Assembly: GCA_002633025.1 (NCBI GenBank)
Contig: NMRB01000393.1
Location: 103,806 to 167,805 of the forward strand
DNA length: 64,000 bases
Direction: 5' to 3'
Source of the DNA: Notospermus geniculatus
Lineage: Eukaryota; Nemertea; Pilidiophora; Heteronemertea; Lineidae
In this document: piece after piece, positions 34,848-46,460 of the stretch
How positions within the stretch are numbered: position 1 is the first letter of the stretch
Layout of the letters: every line of letters begins with the position of its first letter
Made by a program: the position numbers and the translations under genes
Notes under the pieces: generated by a model
Databases searched by the model: none
What the model was told of the DNA's origin: nothing
The model's input: the letters and a program-made list of their open reading frames with translations, nothing else

Positions 34848-34990
34848 GTCTTTAAAAGTCTTTAAAAGTCCATAAATTTGAGATTTTGATTTTATGGCCA
34901 TTAAAAGTCTTTAAATTTTGCCCATTTTGCTTAGAGGTCATAAAAAGTCTTTAAATCTTAGAAACAGTCTGGTCATAAAAATCATTAACT
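34848..34990 (+). repeat. AT-rich repeat of GTCTTTAAA / GTCATAAAA words
   Basis: At least six degenerate copies of AAAAGTCTTTAAA in about 140 bp, directly before the divergence of the two duplicated blocks. Function unknown. Confidence 0.6.
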
Positions 34991-35177
34991 AAGTACTGAG
35001 ATGCCAGGAAATCACGTCTACAGCACTCTAGATTTCAAAATTTTCTGGGGGAGGACCCCCAGACCCCCCCGTTGACACAGGGAGCATTGCATGATTGGTA
35101 CACGCCTGCAACAACTGCCTTCAGCAACCCTGACCCCCCTCTCTGCCAGAAATCCTAGCTGCTCAATGTGTGAATCA

Positions 35178-35733
35178 NNNNNNNNNNNNNNNNNNNNNNN
35201 NNNNNNNNNNNNNNNNNNNNNNNNNNNNNNNNNNNNNNNNNNNNNNNNNNNNNNNNNNNNNNNNNNNNNNNNNNNNNNNNNNNNNNNNNNNNNNNNNNNN
35301 NNNNNNNNNNNNNNNNNNNNNNNNNNNNNNNNNNNNNNNNNNNNNNNNNNNNNNNNNNNNNNNNNNNNNNNNNNNNNNNNNNNNNNNNNNNNNNNNNNNN
35401 NNNNNNNNNNNNNNNNNNNNNNNNNNNNNNNNNNNNNNNNNNNNNNNNNNNNNNNNNNNNNNNNNNNNNNNNNNNNNNNNNNNNNNNNNNNNNNNNNNNN
35501 NNNNNNNNNNNNNNNNNNNNNNNNNNNNNNNNNNNNNNNNNNNNNNNNNNNNNNNNNNNNNNNNNNNNNNNNNNNNNNNNNNNNNNNNNNNNNNNNNNNN
35601 NNNNNNNNNNNNNNNNNNNNNNNNNNNNNNNNNNNNNNNNNNNNNNNNNNNNNNNNNNNNNNNNNNNNNNNNNNNNNNNNNNNNNNNNNNNNNNNNNNNN
35701 NNNNNNNNNNNNNNNNNNNNNNNNNNNNNNNNN
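35178..35733. other. Assembly gap (556 N)
   Basis: Unresolved bases. Sequence immediately right of the gap repeats 33512 onward. Confidence 1.
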
Positions 35734-36585
35734 TATCACTTGGGAGATCTTGCTAATCACTTTGGAACATTACTGCACAGGAGGTATTGGGATTTTTACA
35801 GCACTGTTGGATTACCATCTTACATGAAATCTATCATGATCAGCATGTTTTGATTGTGCCTTCAATCTCTACCTCATAGAATTCTTGGCAACTTGATCCC
35901 TCTGGATGGAATATTGATAGAAACTGAGTGTGGAAGTTTTCTTCCAATGCAATCTTCAAGGAATGGTCTTGAAAACAGAGATGACAGCGCCGAGGCCAAA
36001 ACATGCTTGGAAAGCACACCTTCACTTGCTAGACTCATGGATACACATTACTGCTTACTTGAACCTGTTGAACTCATAAACACCAATTACAGCAGCAATT
36101 GCTGTGTAAATAATGTCTGAGGGCTTCGTTGCCACTGCATGTGCACATCGTAATTCGTATGATGTCTACCAAGGCCTAGAATTCATGTACACTGTAGCCT
36201 TGTAGGCCTATGTAGTGAGTTGAGAACGTCAAGATGCCAAGGCTGACCAAAACTATTCGGTCACAGTCACAGAAATATGTGTACGTGTCAGTGTAACTTA
36301 TCCAACAGTTTAGAGCTTCTCTTTAAAGGTTCAGATATGTTACCCTAACACTAACAGTACCGGTATTATTATTAAGACTTCCGTCAGGGCCAACTATTGG
36401 CCCTGGCATATACATGTATGGAAGAGGCCATCTCAAGCTACTCATGTTCCTCACTTACATTGTGTAGATGGGGTCTTTTACTTGATCTTGCAAAGGCACA
36501 ACGTACAAGGCACCATGGCTTACATGTATATTACTGTCCTGTGACAGACTGTCTGAAGAGGCAGGAATGATTTCTGTAATTCCAT

Positions 36586-36700
36586 ATGGCCCGGGATTTG
36601 AACCCGGGACCTACCGCTTGCTAAGCGGATGTGAGAATGATACCCAGTCAGTGGCAATAACTGCCATGCCTGTGCTGTCTATTTCATACATTTTCAGAAA
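36586..36700 (-). mobile_element. tRNA-like SINE, copy 2 (duplicate of 34432-34545)
   Basis: Same element inside the second copy of the duplicated block. One base change in the anticodon-like loop (TTAGCAA for TTTGCAA). Confidence 0.55.
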
Positions 36701-37469
36701 TTTCACAATTACATCCAAAGTTTGTAACATCTGTGGATTATCTGATTGATAAGATTGATGCCAATGATTGACCATCAGATTCACGTTTTTGTCACATGTT
36801 GGCCTAGGCCTACATACCGGTATTCGTTCAAGATGTTGTGACCAATAAAATACAGTGTTTCATGGCAGTCCTATGTCTAAGGCCTACTGACCAATCTTCA
36901 CAATTCCGTGTGTGTGAACAAAGTGCAAATTCTTTTGCAGATAAAGATAAATGTGAGTCAAAATGCCAAGCTAGACAATAGATATAATTTATAATACTGG
37001 TACTAGGCTCGCCAGGCATGATTTCACTGTACATGTTATATGTATTTTTTAGCCCTGCAAGTAGGCCTGGTCATCACGTTCTATCATCGCACGTACATGC
37101 ATGAATGCGGGCACATGTAGGCCTACTGATATAAAGGACTTGCATTAACCTCAATAGGCACTAATTGTTTGTTAATGTTCTTATCAAAAAGAAGGTAATG
37201 AAATTGCCATATTTTTTTGACCCCATGGCTCTTTCATTGTGCTCACCTTACATGTATTTGTGGCTTGCAAGAACTACATGTATACTTGACTCTCCTCCAC
37301 CCAAGCTTGGAGTAAAGTTTTCTTGATATCACAGCTTGGATTGTAGCTTGATGATCTTTCTGTGTGGAACTTTCAAATTTAAAATGTATGGTACTCTTAC
37401 CAGTAATTTTAGCCTGAAATCATTCAGTTGTGTTCTTGTTTTTTTAGGTAGCACATTTATGCTGTGAAT

Positions 37470-40400
37470 ATGGGGAGATGGTCGGGAAAAACTTGCCGGC
37501 TCCTGTCAATGCTGGCTTTGACAGGGTCGTTCTTTGTCGTTGAGATTACAGTTGGATATGTTTCTAACTCTATTGCCCTCGTGGCGGATTCATTTCACAT
37601 GTTGTCAGATGTGGTGGCACTAATAGTAGGATTTGCTTCGGTCAGGGTAAGTTGCTTGTACATGTACTTCTTATTCTTAGCCTGATTGACGGCGTACCTG
37701 TTGTCCTTGGCTTGTCCAGTCACGCAGACAGTGACAACACAGAGTTTATATATATCAACTCTCCAGAGTCTCATTGAAAGCGTTCACTTGGTTCACTTAG
37801 ATAGTCTTAGCTAGGAAAGGACTTCAGGCCAAAGAGAGAACAGCAGAACTACTTGTGACCTATATGAGCCAGATCTGGCCCACACTTCCATGATACCGTT
37901 GTCTGCAATTTCCTTTCATTGTAGCATGGCAGTATACATGTAAAATAAGATGTAGCCAGGGCTGTCAGTTGGACACTGATTTAACTGTGTTAACGAAACT
38001 TTCTCTACATGTAATTACAGGTGTCAAAATGGAAGACAAAAAAGAATACATTTGGTTGGCAGCGTGCAGAAGTCCTGGGAGCTTTAGTGAATACAGTGTT
38101 CCTCATTGCATTATGCTTTACTATTGTGGTCGAATCTCTTCAACGGTTTATCGAGATTGAAGAAATCAAGAGGCCTGTGTTACTCTTAATTGTTGGTGCT
38201 CTTGGATTGCTTATTAATTTAATTGGATTAGCGTTATTCCACAGGCACGGTGAGTATAAGCTGAGTAATACCGTTGGTCTTCCCTTGTTCGTCTTCAAAT
38301 TTGCATAGTCATCGTTCCATTTAGAATTTGTGAGGTCTTGCCCTTGACATTTCATTTAACGTTTGTACCTAGAAATAGTACATTTACTCTCTCTCCGGAT
38401 CTCTGGGTCTTGAAGACCAGATGATGGGAAGTCGCTAGGCCCACCCAAATGGTGATTATTTATGACTCTAGTAAAAACTAGCGTACAGCCAGGTCAATCG
38501 GCTGCAAGAATTGTGAGTTCAGCCAGTCAGAAACATAAATCATCATCACAGGGCATGATCAACATGAATTGGCTGATTGGGGTGGAGTAGTCTGTTAAAG
38601 TTGGTACCGGTAATATTGACACCTATATTGCTTCTGTTTGTAGGTCATGGGCATTCTCATGGTGGTCATGGTCATGGCAGTGGAGAGGAAGAAGAAATTG
38701 ACTTTGAGAATCAGGAAGAGACTTTGTTGAAAATAGGATCGGTTGTCCAGGATTCTGAGAAGCCTGCTGCTCTCTGTAATGGAGAATCAACGTCAGTTAC
38801 GATTGATTCCGCTGGAGATAAGAATTCACATGAACACGGTCATGACCACAGTCATGGGAGCCCCAGTAAACATAAAAAAAGTATGTATTGTCTTCAAAGT
38901 ATATTACATATGTGTATAACTGATAGAAGAGTTGTGCTCAGGGCATCGCTCTGGTTGCTGGTAATCAAAATGGTTAATTTTCCATTTTCAGAAAGTGCCG
39001 GTAGTGCCCATTTAAACATGAGAGGCGTGTTCCTACATGTGTTAGGTGATGCTCTTGGATCAGTTGTGGTGATTATAAGTGCTGTAGTCATCTGGCAAGT
39101 GAAGGGCGATTGGAAATACTATGTAGATCCAGGCCTGAGGTATGTTTAACACTTTGTCCCATCTACAAATTCCATTCCACTAAGTGGGCTTTCAGAATGG
39201 TACACACATAGTTATGAGTTTACAGGTTTTATTCCCATTAAGGTCCAGGGAACTCAGTCCAGTAACAACTCCAGGTTTCCCCTTGCAATATCAATTACAT
39301 CAAAAATAGATAAAGACCAGCTAATATGATGATGGTATTTGAAGGCAGGCTCATTTGTTTATGTGATGATTGCATTATCTTTCAGTATGCTCATGGTCTT
39401 CATTATGTTAGGTTCTGCCATTCCGCTATGTAAGTATGAGCTAATCTACTTAGACAATCAAGCGATGACACTTGTCCTTTACCTGGTGTAACAGGGCAAA
39501 AACCATATTTTATGCTCACTGAGCCGCCCGGCGGATAGTTTTGCACGTACCTCATTCCTGATGAAACGACTTTAGTTTGCTTCTTTGTATCCTTGTGAAT
39601 TTCATTGCTGGCTGTGTGTTCATTCTTCATGCTGTGCTTTATTGCAGTGAAAGAAACAAGTCTGATTTTACTCCAAACTGTACCAACACACATTCAAGTC
39701 AAAAGTCTTCAGGATAAATTGATAACAAAGGTAAGGGTGAAGTTCGTGACTTCTTGGCATGACAGGGTTTTGTTTGGCCTTTTTTCAAGGTCATAGGTCA
39801 AACTTGAAAAATGCCAAGAAATACCCAAACACTGACAATGCACCTTGCAATTTCATTAGGAATGAGAAAGTCTGAGTCTTTACCTACCCAGTTAGGTGCT
39901 GAATTCTCTCATTTCATTATTTCTAACAGGTTGATGGTGTATTGGCCATTCATGAATTCCACATCTGGCGTTTGACCGGTGACCGTATTATAGCCTCAGC
40001 CCACATTAAATGTCGAAACCTCCATGAGTATATGCGAATAGCTGAAGAAGTAAAAGAATTTTTCCACAATGAAGGAATCCATTCAACAACAATACAGCCA
40101 GAATTTGAAGATGTAAGTCCATCAGGAGATAGGCTTATTCAGTTGGACCTCTGTTCATTGACCTCTGCTCAACTTGATGTTTACAAAAACTAGTGACTTG
40201 TGGAACCTCTTTCTGAATGAAACATACTGGGCCGTATTCAAAAAGGGTGTTTAAGACTTAGACGCATGTAACTTTGTCAAATGCATGGTGGAAGTGTGTG
40301 CATTTAGTGAAGTTACACACGTCTAAATCTTAATCGCGCGATGATCATCCTTTTTTAATACGGCCCTTCGTATATTTCATTGTGTTTTTCTGTTTTTCAG

Positions 40401-40676
40401 CTTGATACAAGAGATGGTCGTCCATGTGTTCTTGAGTGTGGTCCTGACAAACAATGTCACCCGAACACTTGCTGTGGAGAAAAACGAGTGATAGCACGTG
40501 TGAGGGATAAAGAACGGTCCCCTACGCACCAAAACACAATTGAAAATCGTCACAGCACAGTGTCTGGACAATCAAATACAGGTCCTGCCCCAACCAACTC
40601 TATTAGTGTAATATCCAATCCTGGGGCTGAGGAAGTGGTGCAGAATCCTATAGATGATCGCGAAACGAGAGTGTGA
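37470..40676 (+). CDS. SLC30A1: Zinc transporter 1 (cation diffusion facilitator, Zn2+/H+ exporter)
   Basis: Exports cytosolic zinc across the plasma membrane. Eight exons with agreeing phases: 37470-37646, 38021-38249, 38644-38880, 38992-39139, 39386-39429, 39648-39730, 39930-40112, 40401-40676 (TGA 40674-40676); 458 aa. The start MGRWSGKTCRLLSMLALT is typical of ZnT1. Transport-site residues are H43 and D47 (SFHMLSD, TM2) and H230 and D234 (HVLGD, TM5). The cytosolic TM4-TM5 loop is histidine rich (GHGHSHGGHGHG, then HEHGHDHSHG), a zinc-sensing feature. The C-terminal ferredoxin-like domain reads VLAIHEFHIWRLTGDRIIAS and HNEGIHSTTIQPEF, followed by a cysteine cluster (CHPNTCCGEK). SLC30A10 is an alternative, but it lacks the TM2 histidine. 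The gene looks intact. Confidence 0.96.
40229..40366. mobile_element. Hairpin MITE in the last SLC30A1 intron
   Basis: Starts GGGCCGTATTCAAAAAGG and ends CCTTTTTTAATACGGCCC, with ACGCATGTAACTT / AAGTTACACACGT inside. Same class as the GGGCC...CATAAA hairpins at 45308, 56532, 60484 and 60914. Confidence 0.75.
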
Positions 40677-43600
40677 TAGTTGTGGTGTCTTCAATGAAAT
40701 GTGTTTTTCTAACTGCTGAAGTTCATGCGTGGAGACCACAGCAGTCAGGGATGTTGTGCTGGGCATTCGGAGGAGATTGCTGAGAAGTGTCACCAACTCA
40801 AGCAAACCTGGGTTAAGAGTGACTGGAGAGTTGTCGGTGTGTTATATGGCATTCAGTGGAATGCACTTTTAAGTGCTAATTACAGGAACAGCATCACCTG
40901 GGAGTTATGAAATCGTTGTATTTGTGATATCTGAGTGTTCTAAGGAAGGGACTGTAAAAGTTTTGGGCCCGTTTAGTTTTGAAGTCTTACTGCCACGGAT
41001 CAGGGGTCCAAGAGCAAAGATTGTGCTGGATTTCAATAGTTTACCATGTACTAGTTACCGTAGTATTCAGCCGGTCATAACAGGTGTATGAAATAGAAGT
41101 TGCTGTCCTGCATTTTCTGAACTGGTCAGTTGTAAATTGATTGTTCTCAGCTATTTGGCTCAGGAAATAATTTTTAAAGATCTTATTTTTTTATGCATGT
41201 GGACTGTGAGAGTGGACTCTGATCTTACTTAGAGCACTGTAACCTCTTCCGTATAAAGATGGTCAAGTTATTGTGATCTTCTTATAAGAATTGATCACAG
41301 CATAAAATAATAGATTTATTTGCCTGGTTCTTTCTGCATATCTTATGCAAACAATAAAAATGACACTCCTCTGGGTTTGATTTTTGGGGTCAAGATGGTA
41401 GGGGGTATTAAATTGATTCATTTTGAACTCCTGAATTTGGTATGGACTTCAACGTTCAGACTTGACCATACTGAAACCTGCTGATCAGTCAGCACATTTT
41501 TATATTCTCATTAAGACTTAACACATTATATATTACTATTATACTCTGTGACCCACTTTACTCCAGAACAGAGATCATCACCTTACTGCTCAACAGTGAA
41601 CTTGAGTGGAGGTAACTTCCTTACACTAAACCTTTACGTCTCCTGATACAGAGTTTATATCCAGTGTGGGCATTCTCATTCATACAGGTTGCCTTCCCTC
41701 TTAACTGTGACTAGAGAGGGTACCATCAGATGTAATCGGTATATTATCTCAGATTTGTGCTTGGCCTCCGCGTGAACAGCATAATATTGAAGCTGGAACT
41801 GATGTCAATGCTATGATAACTGTCAATATTACTGTTGCAGCAATTTGATTCCGGGCATTACTTTGAAGTAACATTTCCATGTGTGTTCTTCTGCACCATG
41901 TGTTGTTTTTGTCCTGTTTTCACTCTTCTTATAGACTACCTGATCTAGTGTAATACCTCTTCCATAGCAGTGCCCATTGTAAGGAAAAGTTGGTTGGAGC
42001 AAACTTATTTTCACAGGGTAGCAGCAAAAAGCAGTTCATTTTTTCACATTCTTTTGATTTCAGTTTCTGCATTAGGTCATTGTCTGATTTTCTGCTTGGT
42101 TCTGTTGGCTCTTGTTCCTAGCCAGCGAAAATATCCCCTTTCATTTGGAAGTTATCATCTGGTGGATACCACAGGTGAGTTTTTGCCAAATGATTAGCCT
42201 TTCAGACCCCTACACATAACTTTGTAACTGCCCAAAGAGTGCATTTACCGGTATAGATAAGACTTTTCTTGGAAAGCATTCCAAATGAATATACATGTAC
42301 ATGTATGTCATTCCCAAGCTTGAAATGCACAGCTTACCGGTACTCAAGAGCAAATTCAAAGTTATTTCCGTGTGATGTACTGGTACTTTCAGTCTTGCTT
42401 TGATTGTGTTATTTCCTTCAGTTACCTGGTTAAATGAATCATTCCAAAGTAATAACAGACTTCATTACCAGGTAGATGCATTTCATTGCAGTTTTTTTTG
42501 TCCCATTTGATACCACACCTTTTGGGCAGTTTGTATGAAATTACAAAAATCCACCTCATCCTAAGTTTCGGTGAAGTGAAAATAGTAAAATGTGACAAGA
42601 TTTTTGACAGCGTGGCGCAGCTGATAACTGAGGACAAACTGCCCCGAGGTATGTTTGTTCATTACATAACGTTGTTGTTATTCATAGTACCAGGCCAGTT
42701 TTGAAAATTAGGTCAAGGCCAAGTGATTATGTGGGTTCCATTAATCACTGGCCTGGGAACATAGAGTGACATGCCATGTCTATGGTGTTTGCTACATGTA
42801 GTGCTTTCCTGTGGTTTGTAGGCCTTACTTCCACATCCCATTTCCGGTCTCATGGCAACTAATTGGTTCAATCATTTCAGAGCCCAGTTTGGCTTGAGCC
42901 TTGTTAGCCTTTGACCTGTAGATCCTCTGATATGTTTGATGCTGAATTCTAGCATGTCTGGGAAGAGAGTTGATGGAAGTGTGGAAAAGTTTGTAAATAG
43001 GATTTTATATACATAATTATTTATATTTTGTATGATGTCAACTGCTGTATTACCATCGTCTGAAGTGCTAGTGGTTTGAAAATTCTTGGGATATTTGTCC
43101 CTCCTTAATATTTTTCATTGCCTTATCTGTTGTGTTTTTTTTCTATTCACCAATGTAATGATAATGTGAACATTGCATCACAATGTTTTTATGTTGACAA
43201 TCTTCGTTTTTCAATCTAATTTCACACATGGCCTGTTGACATGCAACAATTACCTCAGTATTTGATTATGGCCAAAACCAGCCTTTTGATAAAAACTTTC
43301 AACAAACCTTGACTTATAGAAAAAGAGGCAATGGAATATTCACGCTTCCTCGGATATTTTCGCTGTTTATCTTAAAATTTGTCAAACTTGCCTCATTTCA
43401 ACATTGTGTCGTGTTGCTTGTCAAAACTCAATGCAATTTATTCTTCAGAGATTTCTTGGATCTGACTTAAACTTAGACTTTGTGTTTGCACTGGTCTACT
43501 TTGCTTTGTACAGATTTCACTCTGGACATATCTTGCCAAGGTGAATAAATGTTAATTTAAGTGTAATTTGTTCATTTATTGTGAATGATGATAATAAATA

Positions 43601-44093
43601 TTAACCTCTTGTATAGAAGTCGTCGATAGGGTTTTCTTTGTGTGATCAGTTGGCTGTAGATGCCAGTGACAAATTGTGTTGATGTCGAACATGATCCTCA
43701 CTGATGATGATTTTAGGGGATCGTTTGATCTAATCGCAACAATGTGTGACTTATACAACATCTACATGTATCATAATGTCATTAAAGTCGCCATCTTACA
43801 TGATCATAGCAGTAAGAATGAAATGGTGAAGAGACAAGACAGAGAGTTCTGGTATTGTTATGTAGCATATATTTCATATAATACCATATCACAGGATGCT
43901 TTGATTAAGAACTGATGAAAAGGTGCAACTGAATACAAATTTACTCCGAACAGTTGCATTCAGTAAATTGAGATGAAAACTAGAGCCTAATTTTTTACCT
44001 TTATGACTCAACTCTACTACAGGGTGTTACAAAATAGAGTCAGAAAAAGGATTAAGACTCAGTGTTGTTGATTTTTTGCGGTTTCTAGTGTTT
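40677..44093. other. SLC30A1 3' UTR and convergent spacer
   Basis: No exon seen. AATAAA occurs at 41353-41358 and 43544-43549 on the plus strand. TTTATT at 43575-43580 could end the minus-strand gene. The two genes therefore may end almost tail to tail near 43.55 kb. Short open frames at 41970-42704 lack splice and family support. Confidence 0.55.
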
Positions 44094-46460
44094 CTAATTC
44101 CTCTGATAGAATCCTCGATAGCCTTTGCTGGCATCAGTAGCAGTCACGGCACCATGTTTTTGCAGTCTGCTGGGTGGTTTTGCATCATAGATAGGGGGCA
44201 CTGAAAAAGAATGAAGAGTCATTGAATTCACAATTACAGCTGGTTGTTGCTGAGGTGCATCTTGTTGGGGGTTGCTATTTGTGGTGTCTCCAGTGTTACC
44301 AGAGGGGTCAGGCTCCCAGATCTGTCTGGTCTGACTGATCGAATATCCTGGGTTTTACATCAACTTACTTCTTGAAGGTTTGGGAACCATCCATGCTTTG
44401 AAATCTTGTTTTTCTTGTTCACGTTGACGAAACTTTTGATAACTGCTGACATCGTTTCTGTTGAGGCTGTACAAGGGCGTGGTTATCCTCGCGGCTTGGG
44501 GTAGACTCCTTCGAGTGAGTTGCTCATTGAGCTGACTCTCATCATACATACGTGTCAGACCTTGAAATTTAGAAATGAAGCTGTATGTAATATGGCCACA
44601 CATTTGTTGTTTGCTTTGCATGCTTTACATTCTGCATGCGATAGAGAGCGCGCCTCTTTTTGATAATGCTGGTATTCACCAGGCATTCCAGTTTCCTCCT
44701 TTTCATTTATTTGCCCAATAGGCCTTGTTGATAAAGCCAATAGTGGTACCGTATTTGTGACCTTCCACAGCAAAACCAGGCACATGTCGCTTTTAGCTTG
44801 GCAGGTTGAGACTGAAATGTTTGTCAGTTTCAATACTGTATGTCTTTTATGAAGTCTGAAATAATCTATTTCTTCCATTCTCTACTGGTGTCATCTTAGT
44901 TCGTTTAGGCTCAACTTCTGAGCGACATGTGCCTGGTTTTGCTGTGGAAGGTCACGTTTGGCGCTTCGTGCCATTCTAGTTCATACTCACCATCAACAAA
45001 CATTATATTAGATCCACTTTCTCCTAAAACTTGTTTTATATGTCGCCAGTTTCCACCAATTGCTCCTTCTCGTGTCCGTTGTAGTCCTGGGTCGGGGTAT
45101 CTATACGCCTTCTTATCAACGAGTTCAAGATATTTTTGAAAATAGGCATCATTGTTCGGCAAGAGGCGTCTCATTGCTTCTTTTTCATAGGGGCCAGGGA
45201 CACCGTAATCCTACAAACAAAATTTAGAAAGGTTTGCCACAATGCAACAGGAAAGATTTCAGTCAATTCATCTGATGCAGGGAAGTTCAAAGGAAATGAA
45301 CGAACCAGGGGCCATATGCATAAAACATCCAAGTGTACTAAAAATTTCCTTATCTTTTGTTTGGAACAATAGTTTAAGGGAAATTTTACACTTTAGATGT
45401 TTTATGCATACGGCCCCTGCACATTATTGTCCAGTTTATCCTGAAACACACAAACTTACAGATCTGACATATCTCCAGTTGCCATCTGTGAGAGTGACGG
45501 GCACGTGGCTTGGTAACTCCCGGCCCTGCATGCCCATCCAGTCATTCATGGTCGAATATGATGTTCTGGAAGAGAGAATTGACACACTTTAGTTTGATCG
45601 GACCATTCTAGTTGAAGACAGTACAGTCTCGCATCATCCTATCCTATATGGAGGGATGTGCTTGTCTCTGTTTCCAGTCACAGAGAAATTACCCCCCCCC
45701 CATCTTGGTCTATAGCAGAATGACCAGGAGGCCCTAAGGACAGAAGAGTTCAGCCCCAATGGTCTAACCTTGTTCATTTTGACCTCTGTATGGAAGACAC
45801 CTCGTATTTAAAGACAGCGTAAGTCCCAAAGGTGGCCACAATGGAGAGGTTATATTGTATTTCCACTGGTAACTCACCAGATTGACAAATTCACCAATAC
45901 ACATGGATTTGAAGTCCTTGCCCAATGTAAAAGCCAATGATTACTAAGTCTTATACTACCTACTTATATGGTGTCTCCAATGTATTTTGACTGTCAGGCA
46001 GTTATCTTTTCAGAATGCTTTAAACTAAGCAAAGCGTTTATATGCCTGGAAAGCCATGGTGGCACAATGAAGAATGTGACTTTTGTGTTAACATTCTTTT
46101 CAGGCAGAACAAATGACTTGGATGTGTTTTCAGTTCTATTAGACCATGGAAAATAACCAAACGAATAATACAGTAACCTCTGCCAGGAGGACATCTCCCG
46201 ATAAAGGACAGCAAAATTGTTGTTTCTATTCATTTTGACCTCTGTAATCAGAACACTTCTAAGTTCAGAATCTGTCAGTCCTAAAGTGTCCAAAAAGTTG
46301 ATCAGATATTCCACCATTTCAACATGATCTTGGTGTACCTGTACTTACAGTGATCTTGAAAAAGGTTTACACTGTGACCCATGAATTGGTCCAGATGGTC
46401 GATAGGGTTCTAACTGGGAGTGTATACCCATGGACATGTCAATCTGTGGTGGATTGTGAT
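44094..46460 (-). CDS. Uncharacterised protein gene, five exons seen, 5' partial
   Basis: Exons 46349-46460, 45460-45565, 44991-45210, 44369-44560 and 44094-44200 (TAG 44094-44096) all have GT/AG sites and join in one frame, giving about 245 residues; the first exon is missing. I do not recognise the family. The protein is soluble, basic and rich in Tyr, Pro and Arg. It has repeated short turns such as YRPSGPIHG, TDGNWRYVRSDYGVPGPYE, DPGLQRTREGAIGGNWRH, RITTPLYSLNRND and PPIYDAKPPSRLQKHG, and ends KGYRGFYQRN. GNWRY and GNWRH form an imperfect internal repeat. This composition resembles sperm or ciliary microtubule-inner proteins, but that is only an impression. No signal peptide or membrane span is seen. 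Confidence 0.8.
45308..45417. mobile_element. GGGCC-hairpin MITE
   Basis: GGGGCCATATGCATAAAACATC pairs with GATGTTTTATGCATACGGCCCC at the other end. The loop contains TTATCTTTTGTTTGGAACAA, shared with the 56532 element. It lies in an intron of the uncharacterised gene. Confidence 0.8.
45725..45865 (+). repeat. ACAGTGGAACCTC-family repeat, copy 4 (degraded)
   Basis: Carries TTCATTTTGACCTCTGTAT, GACACCTCGTATTTAAAGACA, CCCAAAGGTGGCC and GGAGAGGTTATATTGTA, in the same order as in the other copies. Confidence 0.5.
46170..46300 (+). repeat. ACAGTGGAACCTC-family repeat, copy 5 (degraded)
   Basis: Starts ACAGTAACCTCTGCCAGGAGG and includes GATAAAGGACAGCAAAAT, ATTCATTTTGACCTCTGTAA and CAGTCCTAAAGTGTCC. 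Confidence 0.5.

Larger units (their letters stand above)
33512..36985 (+). repeat. Duplicated 1.3-kb block on either side of the N gap
   Basis: Copy 1 is 33512-34838 and copy 2 is 35734-36985; both start TATCACTTGGGAGATCTTGC and run collinearly. They differ by single bases and small indels. Copy 1 has about 70 extra bases at 33757-33825. Copy 2 begins at the first base after the gap, so an allelic contig is likely. Confidence 0.85.
29915..37447. other. Intergenic region between METTL15 and SLC30A1, with repeats and an N gap
   Basis: The CpG-containing stretch 30060-30640 is probably the METTL15 promoter, possibly bidirectional. The rest holds three hairpin elements (32022-32114, 32348-32505, 32788-32982), a duplicated block on both sides of the 556-base N gap, two copies of a tRNA-like SINE and an AT-rich GTCTTTAAA repeat. 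A 5' UTR exon of SLC30A1 may hide here, because the start-codon exon begins after an acceptor at 37447. Confidence 0.55.

Noticed and set aside
35091-35853. Long open frames of about 200-230 codons
   Set aside because: They run through the N gap and consist of unknown residues.
41970-42704. Hydrophobic reading frames downstream of SLC30A1
   Set aside because: No splice-site support, no continuation and no recognisable motif; more likely 3' UTR.
44555-44878. 107-codon minus-strand frame
   Set aside because: It crosses the acceptor of the real exon at 44560 and lies mostly in intron; no family match.
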